Below the pieces are notes generated by a model. That model did no database searches. It was not told the DNA's origin and saw only the letters and a list, made by a program, of their open reading frames with translations. A stretch of DNA of 7,153 nt from Bordetella parapertussis (GTDB lineage Bacteria; Pseudomonadota; Gammaproteobacteria; Burkholderiales; Burkholderiaceae_B). The stretch's first letter is position 1, and every line of letters starts with the position of its first letter. The position numbers and the translations under genes were made by a program. The stretch covers positions 1 to 7,153 of the forward strand of contig CAMBLP010000107.1 in the NCBI GenBank assembly GCA_945868195.1. The letters run 5' to 3'. Of the stretch, positions 1-6,979 are shown piece after piece.

Positions 1-291
1 GCCACAACGTCCCTGGGCTTTGACATCTTGATCAAAGGTGGCAAGCTCGTCATCGTCGGTCTGTTCGGTGGCGGCGCGTCTTGGCCGATTGCCTTTATTC
101 CGATGAAAGCTTTGCAGATTCTTGGCAGCTATACCGGTTCGCTCGACGAGCTCAGAGAGTTGTTACAACTGGTTAAGGACAACAAGATCACCCCCATTCC
201 CGTTCACAAACATCCTCTTGCGGACGCTGACAAGGTATTAACCTCTTTACGAGAAGGCAAAGTCACTGGGCGCGCTGTCCTGACCGCATAG
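1..291 (+). CDS. Zinc-type alcohol dehydrogenase-like oxidoreductase, C-terminal end (5' end outside window)
   Basis: The reading frame is open from base 1 to a TAG at 289-291, giving the last 96 residues of a protein that begins left of the window. A TTG at 28 lies inside this open frame and is not a credible start. The fragment looks like the end of the Rossmann domain and the C-terminal tail of the medium-chain dehydrogenase/reductase superfamily. A glycine-rich strand and turn, GGKLVIVGLFGG (visible residues 13-24), is followed by ILGSYTGSLDELRELLQLV (40-58), a charged loop with H69 and H71, and the typical family ending EGKVTGRAVLT (85-95). Members are usually 330-350 residues, cytosolic, and use NAD(P)H on alcohols, aldehydes or enoyl/quinone substrates. 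The catalytic zinc ligands and most of the cofactor site lie upstream, so the substrate cannot be named. The gene faces recO tail to tail with 25 bases between stops, so it is probably unrelated to the minus-strand operon. Family call fairly sure, exact function unknown. Confidence 0.8.
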   Translation, partial: ATTSLGFDILIKGGKLVIVGLFGGGASWPIAFIPMKALQILGSYTGSLDELRELLQLVKDNKITPIPVHKHPLADADKVLTSLREGKVTGRAVLTA

Positions 292-316
292 CATCAGACA
301 GATCACATGCTTTCAG

Positions 317-925
317 TCATCCTGCTGGTTTGACTGGTTGAAAGCGCTGCAGTGCGACCAAAACCTGACGGGTGGTTAACGGCCGCCCTGCCAGGTGTTC
401 TGACAAGCGCTCGCGCAAGGTTGCGCGCAGCGCTGGCTCAGTCTGCAAATCCTCAAAATCTGGCTCTTCGACATCCAGGCCATAACCTGTTTCTTTGAGC
501 AAAATCCACTCAAAGCGACGTAAAGCACCCGCTGCTGCTTGGCCCGCAGCAAGTCTCTGCAAGGCGATCACATAGGCATCAAACAAGCCTGGATGAGGAT
601 CTTCACGAGGTAGCAAACGAAACAACAACTCGTTCATATACCAGCATGACATCAAAGCGGCGCCTGGCAAGGCATGTACGCCCGCACATTCGGCGCGTGT
701 CAGTGTTTTAACTTCGCCGGAACCCGTCCAGGACAACAATAACGGCTGAAACACAGATAAGGCCGGTCGTAAAACGGAGTGGGGACGTTTGGCACCTTTG
801 GCGACCATACTGACCCAGCCGTGGTCTCTAGAAAATGCTTGAACAATGAGAGAGGTTTCACGCCAGGCCGTTGCATGCAACACGTAGCCCGGAGTTTCGA
901 GGACTCGAAGAACGCGTCTACTCAT
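317..925 (-). CDS. recO: DNA repair protein RecO, short form
   Basis: RecO is a cytosolic mediator that, with RecR, loads RecA onto SSB-coated single-stranded DNA in the RecF pathway and anneals complementary strands. The 202-residue product shows the N-terminal OB-fold region (about 1-80: HATAWRETSLIVQAFSRDHG, VAKGAKRP at 41-48, FQPLLLSW, GEVKTLTRAE) and then the helical domain (WYMNELLFRLLPREDPHP at 95-112, LRRFEWILLKETGYGLD at 135-151). It ends in GRPLTTRQVL (180-189), matching the E. coli ending GKPLKSREL. It is about 40 residues shorter than E. coli RecO (242). The missing part lies between GYGLD and the last helices, and no cysteine cluster is present there. The ATG at 925 is the first possible start, because an in-frame TAG lies two codons upstream. 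It overlaps the end of era by 8 bases (918-925). The only purine run, AGGA, sits one base before the ATG, too close for a normal ribosome site, so translation is probably coupled to era. It is the last gene of the block. Confidence 0.93.
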   Translation of the reverse strand: MSRRVLRVLETPGYVLHATAWRETSLIVQAFSRDHGWVSMVAKGAKRPHSVLRPALSVFQPLLLSWTGSGEVKTLTRAECAGVHALPGAALMSCWYMNELLFRLLPREDPHPGLFDAYVIALQRLAAGQAAAGALRRFEWILLKETGYGLDVEEPDFEDLQTEPALRATLRERLSEHLAGRPLTTRQVLVALQRFQPVKPAG

Positions 926-1844
926 ATCCTAAATCGCGCAGACTGCTTTCTTTTTCAGCCCAACCTTTACGCACCTTGATATAGACCTCAAGGTGCACGG
1001 GCTTGTCCATCAACTTGGCCATATCTTGACGCGCCTCGGAAGCGATTCGCTTCATATGACTGCCGCCCGCACCCAACAGGATGGGGCGATGGCTATCACG
1101 CTCAACGATGACACAGGCGTTGATATGCGCGCCCTTAGCCGTTTCTTCCCACTGTTCAATCACCACGGTGCAACCATACGGGAGCTCGTCGCCAACCAAA
1201 CGAAAGATTTTTTCACGGATGAGTTCGGCCGCAATAAAGCGCATAGGCCGATCCGTCAGCGTATCGGCATCAAAGAAGGGTTCATTCTCAGGTAAACGTT
1301 TCGCGACTTCGTCGAGCAGCTGGTCCAATTGATGACGCTTAGTCGAACTGACAGGAACGACTGCATCAAATTTAAATTGTGAAGCGATATTGGCGACAAA
1401 CGGATAGAGTTCATCACGATTTTTAAGCTGATCGATTTTACTGATCACCAAAATCGTACGCTCTGGATGGTGCAAGAGGGACAACAGCTTGGCATCGCCC
1501 GGCGACCACTTGCCGGCCTCGACCAAGAACAACACCACGTCGACATCGGCCAACGTCTGTGTCACCACGCGATTCATCATCTTGTTCATGGCACCACCAT
1601 GACGTGTTTGAAAGCCTGGGGTATCCACAAACACAAATTGTTCATGCTCGCGGGTGAGGACACCCTGAATTCTATGACGTGTTGTTTGTGCCTTGCGCGA
1701 AACAATCGAAATCTTGCTGCCAATCAAGGCGTTGGTGAGCGTTGATTTGCCAACGTTGGGTCTACCCACCACGGCGACAAAACCACAGCGATATGGGACT
1801 TCTGGTGTAGGGCTTGCGGTCTTGATATCGATATTTTCTGTCAT
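918..1844 (-). CDS. era: GTPase Era (16S rRNA-binding ribosome assembly factor)
   Basis: Era is an essential GTPase that binds the 3' end of 16S rRNA with a KH domain and acts in 30S subunit maturation, on the ribosome and at the inner membrane face. The 308-residue product is normal length. It has G1 GRPNVGKS (27-34), the switch I QTTRHR stretch (53-58), G3 DTPG (74-77), and a [18 protein letters not shown] switch II region. The KH domain carries [10 protein letters not shown] (258-267) with the GxxG loop and the family ending [13 protein letters not shown] (295-307). Two nucleotide-contact motifs deviate: the usual NKxD is SKID (135-138, Ser codon AGT), and the G5 SA(K/L)-type motif reads SST (166-168). 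The ATG overlaps the rnc stop in an ATGA (1841-1844). A Shine-Dalgarno AGGAA lies 5 bases upstream inside rnc, so the start is firm and translation is likely coupled. Its stop overlaps the recO start. Confidence 0.97.
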   Translation of the reverse strand: MTENIDIKTASPTPEVPYRCGFVAVVGRPNVGKSTLTNALIGSKISIVSRKAQTTRHRIQGVLTREHEQFVFVDTPGFQTRHGGAMNKMMNRVVTQTLADVDVVLFLVEAGKWSPGDAKLLSLLHHPERTILVISKIDQLKNRDELYPFVANIASQFKFDAVVPVSSTKRHQLDQLLDEVAKRLPENEPFFDADTLTDRPMRFIAAELIREKIFRLVGDELPYGCTVVIEQWEETAKGAHINACVIVERDSHRPILLGAGGSHMKRIASEARQDMAKLMDKPVHLEVYIKVRKGWAEKESSLRDLGYE

Positions 1845-2599
1845 TTAAGTTCCTGAGCAACCGCAACCGGCAGCGTCAACTGTGCCGTTTTGCGCGCTCG
1901 GGTTGAACGCTTTTTAACTGGGGTGGGACTTGCAGTTTCCGCAGCCTCGAGTGCGAGTTTGGCGGCCGATTGCTCGGCTGCGCGGCGGCTTGAGCCAGGG
2001 GCATTGACCTTGATTTCAAGAGAGGGAATCGCGCATTCGACTTCAAACTGCTGACTATGTGCCGCGCCATGGGTCGCCACCACATTGTAGATTGGCAAAG
2101 CCAGCTTGCGACTCTGCAGAAATTCCTGCAAGAGGGTCTTTGCGTCTTTACCCAAGGTCAGAGGATCCACGCTCGCCAATATGGGCTTGTACAGTCGCTC
2201 AATCAATTCTTGAGCCGCAACAAAACCACCATCGAGGTAAACAGCCGCCAAGATCGCTTCGAACGTATCCGCCAAAATAGAGGGACGTCTAAAACCGCCG
2301 CTTTTAAGCTCGCCCTCGCCCAACCTAAGATATTTAGACAAGTCGAGTTTTTGCGCGATTTCGGCAAGCGATGATTGTTTGACCAGGTTGGCACGCACGC
2401 GAGACAAGTCGCCCTCATCGAGGGTGCCGTAGTGATTGAAGAGCAAGGCGGCCACTGACATATTCAGCACCGAGTCGCCTAAAAACTCAAGGCGCTCGTT
2501 ATGGCGAGCGCCATGACTACGATGCGTCAGCGCCTGCTCAAGCAGAGCGGGTTTGACGAACTTATATCCAAGCGAAGTCTCAAGAGCGGCCGAAGGCAT
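1841..2599 (-). CDS. rnc: Ribonuclease III
   Basis: RNase III cleaves double-stranded RNA with Mg2+, processing pre-rRNA and many mRNAs as a cytosolic homodimer. From the ATG at 2599 the product has 252 residues. The catalytic domain carries the signature [11 protein letters not shown] (33-43) with metal/catalytic acids E35, E38 and D42, then D111 and E114 in ILADTFEA, spaced as in E. coli. [16 protein letters not shown] is also conserved. The double-stranded RNA-binding domain spans about 152-222 ([25 protein letters not shown]). A basic tail, KKRSTRARK (229-237), follows, longer than in E. coli. An in-frame TTG at 2624-2626 would add nine residues. I prefer the ATG because its N-terminus (M, a few residues, LETSLGY) lines up with usual RNase III starts, but neither start has a recognisable Shine-Dalgarno. 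The gene follows lepB by 13-40 bases and its TGA overlaps the era ATG. E. coli RNase III is known to autoregulate its operon by cleaving the rnc leader; no comparable long stem is visible just upstream here. Confidence 0.96.
   Translation of the reverse strand: MPSAALETSLGYKFVKPALLEQALTHRSHGARHNERLEFLGDSVLNMSVAALLFNHYGTLDEGDLSRVRANLVKQSSLAEIAQKLDLSKYLRLGEGELKSGGFRRPSILADTFEAILAAVYLDGGFVAAQELIERLYKPILASVDPLTLGKDAKTLLQEFLQSRKLALPIYNVVATHGAAHSQQFEVECAIPSLEIKVNAPGSSRRAAEQSAAKLALEAAETASPTPVKKRSTRARKTAQLTLPVAVAQELK
1850..1854 (-). promoter_or_regulatory. Ribosome-binding site of era, inside the rnc coding end
   Basis: AGGAA on the minus strand lies 5 bases before the era ATG, within the last codons of rnc. 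Ribosomes finishing rnc at the overlapping ATGA would end directly at the era start, so coupling and independent initiation are both possible. Confidence 0.7.
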
Positions 2600-2639
2600 G
2601 TAGCGGGAGTCATAAACAGGTGACAAGGATCTAAAAGAA

Positions 2640-3527
2640 TTAATGGAAAGGTCCGATGCGTCCTAGGTTTCCAAAATTCATCCAGATAAAGAAAGCTTTA
2701 CCAACGATATTCGCCTCGGGGACAAAACCCCAAAATCGACTGTCCAGGCTGTTATCGCGATTGTCACCCATCATAAAGTAAACACCGGCCGGTACGGTAC
2801 AGCGCAGGCCATTTCGAAGATATTCACACTTTTCACGATGCGGAAAGCTCGAAGTTGGCCCTAAATCCTGCCATCTCCGCTCATCCAGTAATATTTGATG
2901 CGGTTTTTTACCAAGGTACTCTGTAAACTGTGCCGTATATGCCACACGGTCTGGCTCAAAATACTCACCGTCACGCTTGCGCGGCACTTCTTTACCGTTG
3001 ATATAGAGCCGCTTATCGAGGTAAGCCACCTCATCGCCAGGTAAAGCGACCACACGTTTGATGTAATCGACCGACGGGTCAACGGGGTAACGGAACACCA
3101 TCACATCACCACGCGCGGGCTCCCCGATTGAAATGACTTTTTGATGCAGAACGGGCAGACGCAAGCCATAAGAGAACTTGTTCACCAAAATCAAATCGCC
3201 TGATTGCAAAGTTGGCAACATCGAACCCGAGGGAATACGGAAAGGCTCAACAATAAAGGAGCGCAACACAAACACAAACAAAATGACCGGAAAAAAACTG
3301 GCGCCGTATTCGACCCACCAGGGCTGCTTCCCAAGCTCTGTCCGCATTTGCTCTTCGCGACTACGCTTTTCCTCAGCAGGAAGGGCTACCCAACTCGGTC
3401 GGGCTAAATCGATCGCCTGCATCATGCGAGCATGACGTTTTTGTCTCAGCGAAAACTTATCAATCGCCCAGATCACACCTGTGACCACAAGCGCGATAAA
3501 TAAAATCAGGGCAAAGTTCCAGCTCAT
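2640..3527 (-). CDS. lepB: Signal peptidase I (leader peptidase)
   Basis: LepB is the inner-membrane serine/lysine protease that removes signal peptides from Sec- and Tat-exported proteins on the periplasmic side. The 295-residue product has a first membrane helix (about 4-22), a cytoplasmic basic/charged loop (24-70) and a second helix (about 77-93), then the periplasmic catalytic domain. Box [14 protein letters not shown] gives the nucleophile S102. [11 protein letters not shown] gives the general base K157. [19 protein letters not shown] (253-271) is the conserved box E. Two cysteines (C234, C243) are placed like the disulphide pair of the E. coli enzyme, an inferred equivalence. Length is slightly below E. 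coli (324), as is usual for betaproteobacteria. The ATG at 3525-3527 has AAGG 8 bases upstream (3536-3539) and lies 21 bases after the lepA stop, so both are surely cotranscribed. MucD and RseB, encoded in the same block, are expected substrates. Confidence 0.97.
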   Translation of the reverse strand: MSWNFALILFIALVVTGVIWAIDKFSLRQKRHARMMQAIDLARPSWVALPAEEKRSREEQMRTELGKQPWWVEYGASFFPVILFVFVLRSFIVEPFRIPSGSMLPTLQSGDLILVNKFSYGLRLPVLHQKVISIGEPARGDVMVFRYPVDPSVDYIKRVVALPGDEVAYLDKRLYINGKEVPRKRDGEYFEPDRVAYTAQFTEYLGKKPHQILLDERRWQDLGPTSSFPHREKCEYLRNGLRCTVPAGVYFMMGDNRDNSLDSRFWGFVPEANIVGKAFFIWMNFGNLGRIGPFH

Positions 3528-3535
3528 CAGTTCAA

Positions 3536-3539
3536 CCTT
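3536..3539 (-). promoter_or_regulatory. Likely ribosome-binding site of lepB
   Basis: AAGG on the minus strand lies 8 bases before the lepB ATG, in the 21-base gap after lepA. It is a short but normally spaced match. Confidence 0.5.
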
Positions 3540-3548
3540 GCATCAGTG

Positions 3549-5342
3549 TTATTTGTCATCGACTTGCAGAATCGCCAAGAAAGCTTCTTGAGGAATTTCT
3601 ACACTACCCACTTGTTTCATCCGCTTTTTACCAGCCTTCTGCTTTTCAAGCAGTTTTTTCTTGCGACTGATATCGCCGCCATAACATTTGGCCAGTACGT
3701 TTTTGCGTAAGGCTTTGACGTTTTCACGCGCGATAATTTCAGCACCAATCGCCGCCTGGATCGCCACATCGTACATCTGGCGAGGGATCAATTCACGCAT
3801 ACGTGACACCACTTCGCGCGCGCGATAACGCGCATTGGAGCGGTGACAAATATTTGACAAGGCATCGACCTTGTCGGTGTTAATCAACAAATCAACCTTG
3901 ACCACATCTGCAGCGCGATACTCTTTGAACTCGTAGTCCATCGACGCGTACCCGCGAGAAACTGATTTCAGCTTGTCAAAGAAATCGAGCACGATTTCGG
4001 CAAGTGGGATTTCGTAGTGCAGGTGGACTTGGCGACCGTGATAAGACATATCGAGTTGCACGCCACGCTTGTTATTGCAAAGCGTCATGACCGTACCCAC
4101 ATACTCCTGCGGCATAAATAGCGTCACGTTCACAATGGGTTCGCGTATCTCGATGTACTTACCAACGTCGGGCAGCCGCGAGGGGCTCTCGATTTGAATC
4201 ACGGAGTTATCTCTCAGCACCACCTCGTACACCACGGAGGGTGCAGTCGTGATGATATCCATATCGAATTCACGCTCGAGTCGCTCTTGAACAATTTCCA
4301 TGTGCAAGAGTCCGAGAAAACCGCAACGGAAACCAAAACCAAGGGCTTGGGATACCTCAGGCTCGTACATCAAGGCTGAATCATTGAGCTTGAGCTTCTC
4401 AAGCGAGTCTCGCAGTTGATCGTATTCACTACTCTCTACGGGATACAACCCTGCGAACACTTGGGGCTGGACCTCTTTAAAACCCGGCAAAGGTGCGGCA
4501 GCCGGTTTGTTCAACAGCGTAATCGTGTCGCCGACCTTGGCATCGGCGAGCTCTTTGATGCCAGCAATTACAAACCCCACCTCGCCTGCAGATAGAAACT
4601 TGCGGGGCTCAGACTTGGGCGTAAACACACCGACCTGCTCGCACAAGTGCACTGCACCTGTCGCCATGAAGGAAATTTTGTCCTTGGGTTTGAGGACACC
4701 ATTGATCAGGCGAATCAGCATGACCACGCCCACATAATTATCGAACCAAGAGTCAATAATCAAGGCCTGCAGGGGCGCCTCGGGATCACCCTTGGGTGCA
4801 GGAATGCGAGCGACGACGGCTTCGAGAATATCGTCGATACCCATGCCTGTTTTGGCGCTCGCCAAGATCGCGTCCGCCGCGTCGATCCCGATGACTTCTT
4901 CGACCTCGGCACGCGCGCTCTCTGGGTCTGCCTGAGGCAGATCCATTTTATTAAGAATGGGGACGACCTCGACGCCGAGTTCAATCGCCGTATAACAATT
5001 GGCGACGGTCTGGGCCTCTACACCCTGAGATGCATCGACAACCAATAACGCACCTTCGCATGCAGACAGAGAGCGACTCACCTCGTAAGAAAAGTCAACA
5101 TGTCCGGGCGTATCAATCAAATTAAGATTGTAGGTTTTGCCATCTTGCGCTTTGTAGTGCAGCGCAGCTGTTTGAGCTTTGATGGTGATACCGCGCTCGC
5201 GCTCGATATCCATAGAGTCCAGAACTTGCGCGGACATTTCACGATCGGCCAAGCCCCCGCAGCGCTGGATCAGACGATCCGCCAAGGTGGACTTGCCATG
5301 GTCGATGTGGGCAATGATGGAGAAATTGCGAATATGCTGCAT
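3549..5342 (-). CDS. lepA: Elongation factor 4 (LepA), ribosome-associated translational GTPase
   Basis: LepA/EF4 is a ribosome-binding GTPase related to EF-G, reported to back-translocate stalled ribosomes and to influence initiation and 30S biogenesis. The 597-residue product is full length (E. coli 599). The G domain contains G1 AHIDHGKST (11-19), switch I RGITIK (50-55) with T53, G3 DTPGHVDF (77-84) and G4 NKMD (131-134). Domain II follows from about residue 190, then EF-G-like domains III and V ([24 protein letters not shown] is a conserved landmark). The LepA-specific C-terminal domain includes [30 protein letters not shown] and the usual ending PQEAFLAIL. All GTPase motifs are intact. 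The start at 5342 has an AGGTG whose AGG is 4 bases from the ATG, and the [19 protein letters not shown] beginning is typical. An 87-base gap with a strong hairpin separates it from mucD upstream. Downstream lepB begins 21 bases after its TAA. Confidence 0.98.
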   Translation of the reverse strand: MQHIRNFSIIAHIDHGKSTLADRLIQRCGGLADREMSAQVLDSMDIERERGITIKAQTAALHYKAQDGKTYNLNLIDTPGHVDFSYEVSRSLSACEGALLVVDASQGVEAQTVANCYTAIELGVEVVPILNKMDLPQADPESARAEVEEVIGIDAADAILASAKTGMGIDDILEAVVARIPAPKGDPEAPLQALIIDSWFDNYVGVVMLIRLINGVLKPKDKISFMATGAVHLCEQVGVFTPKSEPRKFLSAGEVGFVIAGIKELADAKVGDTITLLNKPAAAPLPGFKEVQPQVFAGLYPVESSEYDQLRDSLEKLKLNDSALMYEPEVSQALGFGFRCGFLGLLHMEIVQERLEREFDMDIITTAPSVVYEVVLRDNSVIQIESPSRLPDVGKYIEIREPIVNVTLFMPQEYVGTVMTLCNNKRGVQLDMSYHGRQVHLHYEIPLAEIVLDFFDKLKSVSRGYASMDYEFKEYRAADVVKVDLLINTDKVDALSNICHRSNARYRAREVVSRMRELIPRQMYDVAIQAAIGAEIIARENVKALRKNVLAKCYGGDISRKKKLLEKQKAGKKRMKQVGSVEIPQEAFLAILQVDDK

Positions 5343-5344
5343 AA

Positions 5345-5349
5345 CACCT
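5345..5349 (-). promoter_or_regulatory. Likely ribosome-binding site of lepA
   Basis: Read on the minus strand this is AGGTG, ending 2 bases before the lepA ATG, with the AGG core 4 bases away. The spacing is a little short but it is the only purine-rich match upstream of this well-supported start. Confidence 0.5.
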
Positions 5350-5370
5350 AAAAAGTAAGCGGGCTCGCAA

Positions 5371-5399
5371 GCAAAAGGGGCGCCCTGCGCCCCTTTTGC
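5371..5399 (-). terminator. Perfect 13-bp hairpin between mucD and lepA: attenuator or terminator-like element
   Basis: Bases 5371-5383 (GCAAAAGGGGCGC) and 5387-5399 are exact reverse complements separated by a 3-base loop. On the minus strand the RNA reads an A4 run, a GC-rich stem (GGGGCGC with GCGCCCC) and a U4 run, the form of a short, possibly bidirectional, intrinsic terminator. The U run is short and followed by GC, so termination may be partial. It lies 31 bases after the mucD stop and only 28 bases before the lepA ATG, leaving little room for a separate lepA promoter after it. Full termination would therefore starve the essential genes downstream unless a promoter lies inside mucD. 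Partial attenuation, mRNA 3'-end protection of rseB-mucD, or RNA processing are all possible. A smaller GCGG-CAAA-CCGC hairpin (5398-5409) overlaps its base by two bases and could compete. Confidence 0.6.
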
Positions 5400-5429
5400 G
5401 GCAAACCGCTATTCTAGCCGTTCTTGACT

Positions 5430-6935
5430 TTATTTGGCGGCTGGCACGGCGACCCAACGGGTTTGATCGCCTGTCCGAACCATCAAACCAACAGAACGCG
5501 TCTTGTCGAGACCGGCAATCACCTTGGCAAACTGCTCGGGACTCGTAATGTCGGTATTGTTGACCGCCAAAATGAGGTCGCCTTCGGCAATGCCCACCGT
5601 CGAAGCCGGCGCTGCCACCGCGGTGACCTGAACGCCACCCTTGATCCGCAACTTTTTCTGGGCCTCAGCGCTGACTGGAACAATCGACATACCCAGCACC
5701 ACACTCTGTGACTCAGCAGGCTTTTCCTTAGCAGCAGGCGCCTCAGCAGTGCGCTCGGCCTTTAACTCTGTCACAGTGACCTTGAGCTTGACCGTTTTGC
5801 CCTTGCGCCAGACTTCGACTGGAGAAACCGCACCTGGCTTTGTTTGACCCACGAGACGAGGCAAATCAGACATCCGACTAATGGATTTACCGTCAAACTT
5901 TAAAATGACGTCACCCGGCAAAATGCCGCCCTTTTCTGCTGGACTATCAGTCTCAACACCGCTGACCAGGGCCCCCTCGGCTTTGGGTAAACCAATGGCT
6001 TGCGCCACATCCTTACTCACCTCACCAATCTGCACACCGATCCGTCCACGCGTGACACGACCTGAGGACTTGAGCTGTTCCACGACCTGCATCGCTTCAT
6101 CGATCGGAATCGCCAATGAGATGCCCATAAAACCGCCACTTCGAGACACGATCTGAGCATTGATGCCGACAACTTGGCCATCTAGATTGAGCAACGGACC
6201 GCCAGAGTTACCTGGATTGACCGCCACATCCGTCTGAATAAAAGGCAGATAGTCGCCGGTCTCGCGACCCAAGGCACTGATGATGCCCGAAGTCACCGTC
6301 GACTCAAGTCCGAATGGCGAACCAATCGCCAAGACCCATTGACCTTTTTTGAGGGTTTTGGCATTGCCAATCGGCAGTGTTGCCATCCCCTTAGCATCAA
6401 TTTTGAGCAAGGCGACATCCGTACGTTGATCGCTGCCCACGACTTTCGCCTTGAACTCTCGACCATCCGTCAGCGTGACAAAAATGTCCGTCGCATCCGC
6501 CACCACATGATGGTTGGTGAGAAGGTGTCCATCCTCCGAGATAAAAAATCCCGATCCTACTCCGCGCGGCACAGAGCGCTCTTCAGGCTCGGCACGTCGT
6601 CCGCGTGGCGCTTGTTGCGGTCCTTGACGTCCGCCAGGTGGCACAAAGTCAGGGCCGAAAAAGTGACGGAATAATTCATATGGATCTTGACCGGGCGCAC
6701 CACCACCACCACCGCCTGCACGCGAGGAGACTTTAGCGGTTGTGCGGATATTCACCACAGCAGCTTCTGATTTTTCGACGATCGTCGTAAAGTCAGGCAA
6801 ACCAACATTGCGCGCTTGCGCAGGCGAGACTTGTAAGCCACCGAGCACCAAGGCCATGGCGACCATCAACGTTGTCGCGATGCGGCGCATACGATCAACA
6901 GGCTGATACAGATATAAGTGTGACTGATCTTGCAT
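5430..6935 (-). CDS. mucD: MucD/DegP-type periplasmic serine endoprotease with two PDZ domains
   Basis: This is an HtrA-family (DegP/DegQ/MucD) protease-chaperone that removes misfolded envelope proteins under stress. From the ATG at 6933-6935 it has 501 residues. A signal peptide is clear (MRRIATTLMVAMALVLGGLQ, then SPAQA-R, cleavage near residue 41), preceded by a 15-residue polar leader. The trypsin-like domain has H143 (TNHHVV), D173 (RTDVALL) and S244 (GNSGGPL), a complete catalytic triad. PDZ1 spans about 297-390 and PDZ2 about 412-495, joined by an Ala/Glu/Lys-rich linker. The loop between the first strands (about 70-122) is a low-complexity Gly, Pro, Gln, Arg stretch including six glycines in a row. 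Two adjacent ATGs (6938, 6935) are possible: GGAG lies 3 bases before the first and 6 before the second, which favours 6935. An internal ATG at 6888-6890, at the true n-region of the signal peptide, lacks a ribosome site. Its place next to rseB supports the name mucD over degQ. Confidence 0.95.
   Translation of the reverse strand: MQDQSHLYLYQPVDRMRRIATTLMVAMALVLGGLQVSPAQARNVGLPDFTTIVEKSEAAVVNIRTTAKVSSRAGGGGGGAPGQDPYELFRHFFGPDFVPPGGRQGPQQAPRGRRAEPEERSVPRGVGSGFFISEDGHLLTNHHVVADATDIFVTLTDGREFKAKVVGSDQRTDVALLKIDAKGMATLPIGNAKTLKKGQWVLAIGSPFGLESTVTSGIISALGRETGDYLPFIQTDVAVNPGNSGGPLLNLDGQVVGINAQIVSRSGGFMGISLAIPIDEAMQVVEQLKSSGRVTRGRIGVQIGEVSKDVAQAIGLPKAEGALVSGVETDSPAEKGGILPGDVILKFDGKSISRMSDLPRLVGQTKPGAVSPVEVWRKGKTVKLKVTVTELKAERTAEAPAAKEKPAESQSVVLGMSIVPVSAEAQKKLRIKGGVQVTAVAAPASTVGIAEGDLILAVNNTDITSPEQFAKVIAGLDKTRSVGLMVRTGDQTRWVAVPAAK
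6699..6713 (-). repeat. In-frame trinucleotide repeat (GGT x5) in mucD
   Basis: Five tandem ACC units on the plus strand (GGT on the coding strand), followed by a GCC unit, encode a run of six glycines in the flexible loop before the catalytic domain of MucD. Such triplet runs can gain or lose units by slippage without breaking the frame. Confidence 0.7.
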
Positions 6936-6941
6936 CATGAA

Positions 6942-6945
6942 CTCC
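6942..6945 (-). promoter_or_regulatory. Ribosome-binding site that decides the mucD start
   Basis: GGAG on the minus strand is 3 bases before the first of two tandem ATGs and 6 bases before the second. The usual 5-9 base spacing favours the second ATG (6933-6935) as the main start, a difference of one methionine. Confidence 0.6.
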
Positions 6946-6979
6946 GATTTAAACGCTCCAACTCAACGCTCACAACGCG

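Noticed and set aside
28..30. TTG at 28 as the start of a small 87-residue protein
   Set aside because: The frame is open upstream to base 1 and the residues before it continue the dehydrogenase fold, so it is an internal codon of a gene cut by the window.
310..344. Inverted repeat around the recO stop (CTTT + CAGTCA pairing with TGACTG + AAAG, 4-base bulge) as a terminator between the convergent genes
   Set aside because: The stem is imperfect with an 11-base loop, and no T run follows on either strand; not enough to call a terminator.
4647..5048. 133-codon plus-strand open frame antisense to lepA
   Set aside because: It lies wholly opposite the strongly conserved G domain of lepA, shows no recognisable domain, and is explained by codon bias of the minus-strand gene.
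5411..5450. TAGAAT-like -10 box on the minus strand after the mucD stop as a lepA promoter
   Set aside because: No acceptable -35 element at 16-18 bases upstream, and the transcript would begin just before the hairpin.
6888..6890. Internal ATG (MRRIATT) as the true mucD start
   Set aside because: It would give a neat signal peptide, but there is no ribosome-binding site before it, whereas GGAG precedes the tandem ATGs at 6935/6938.
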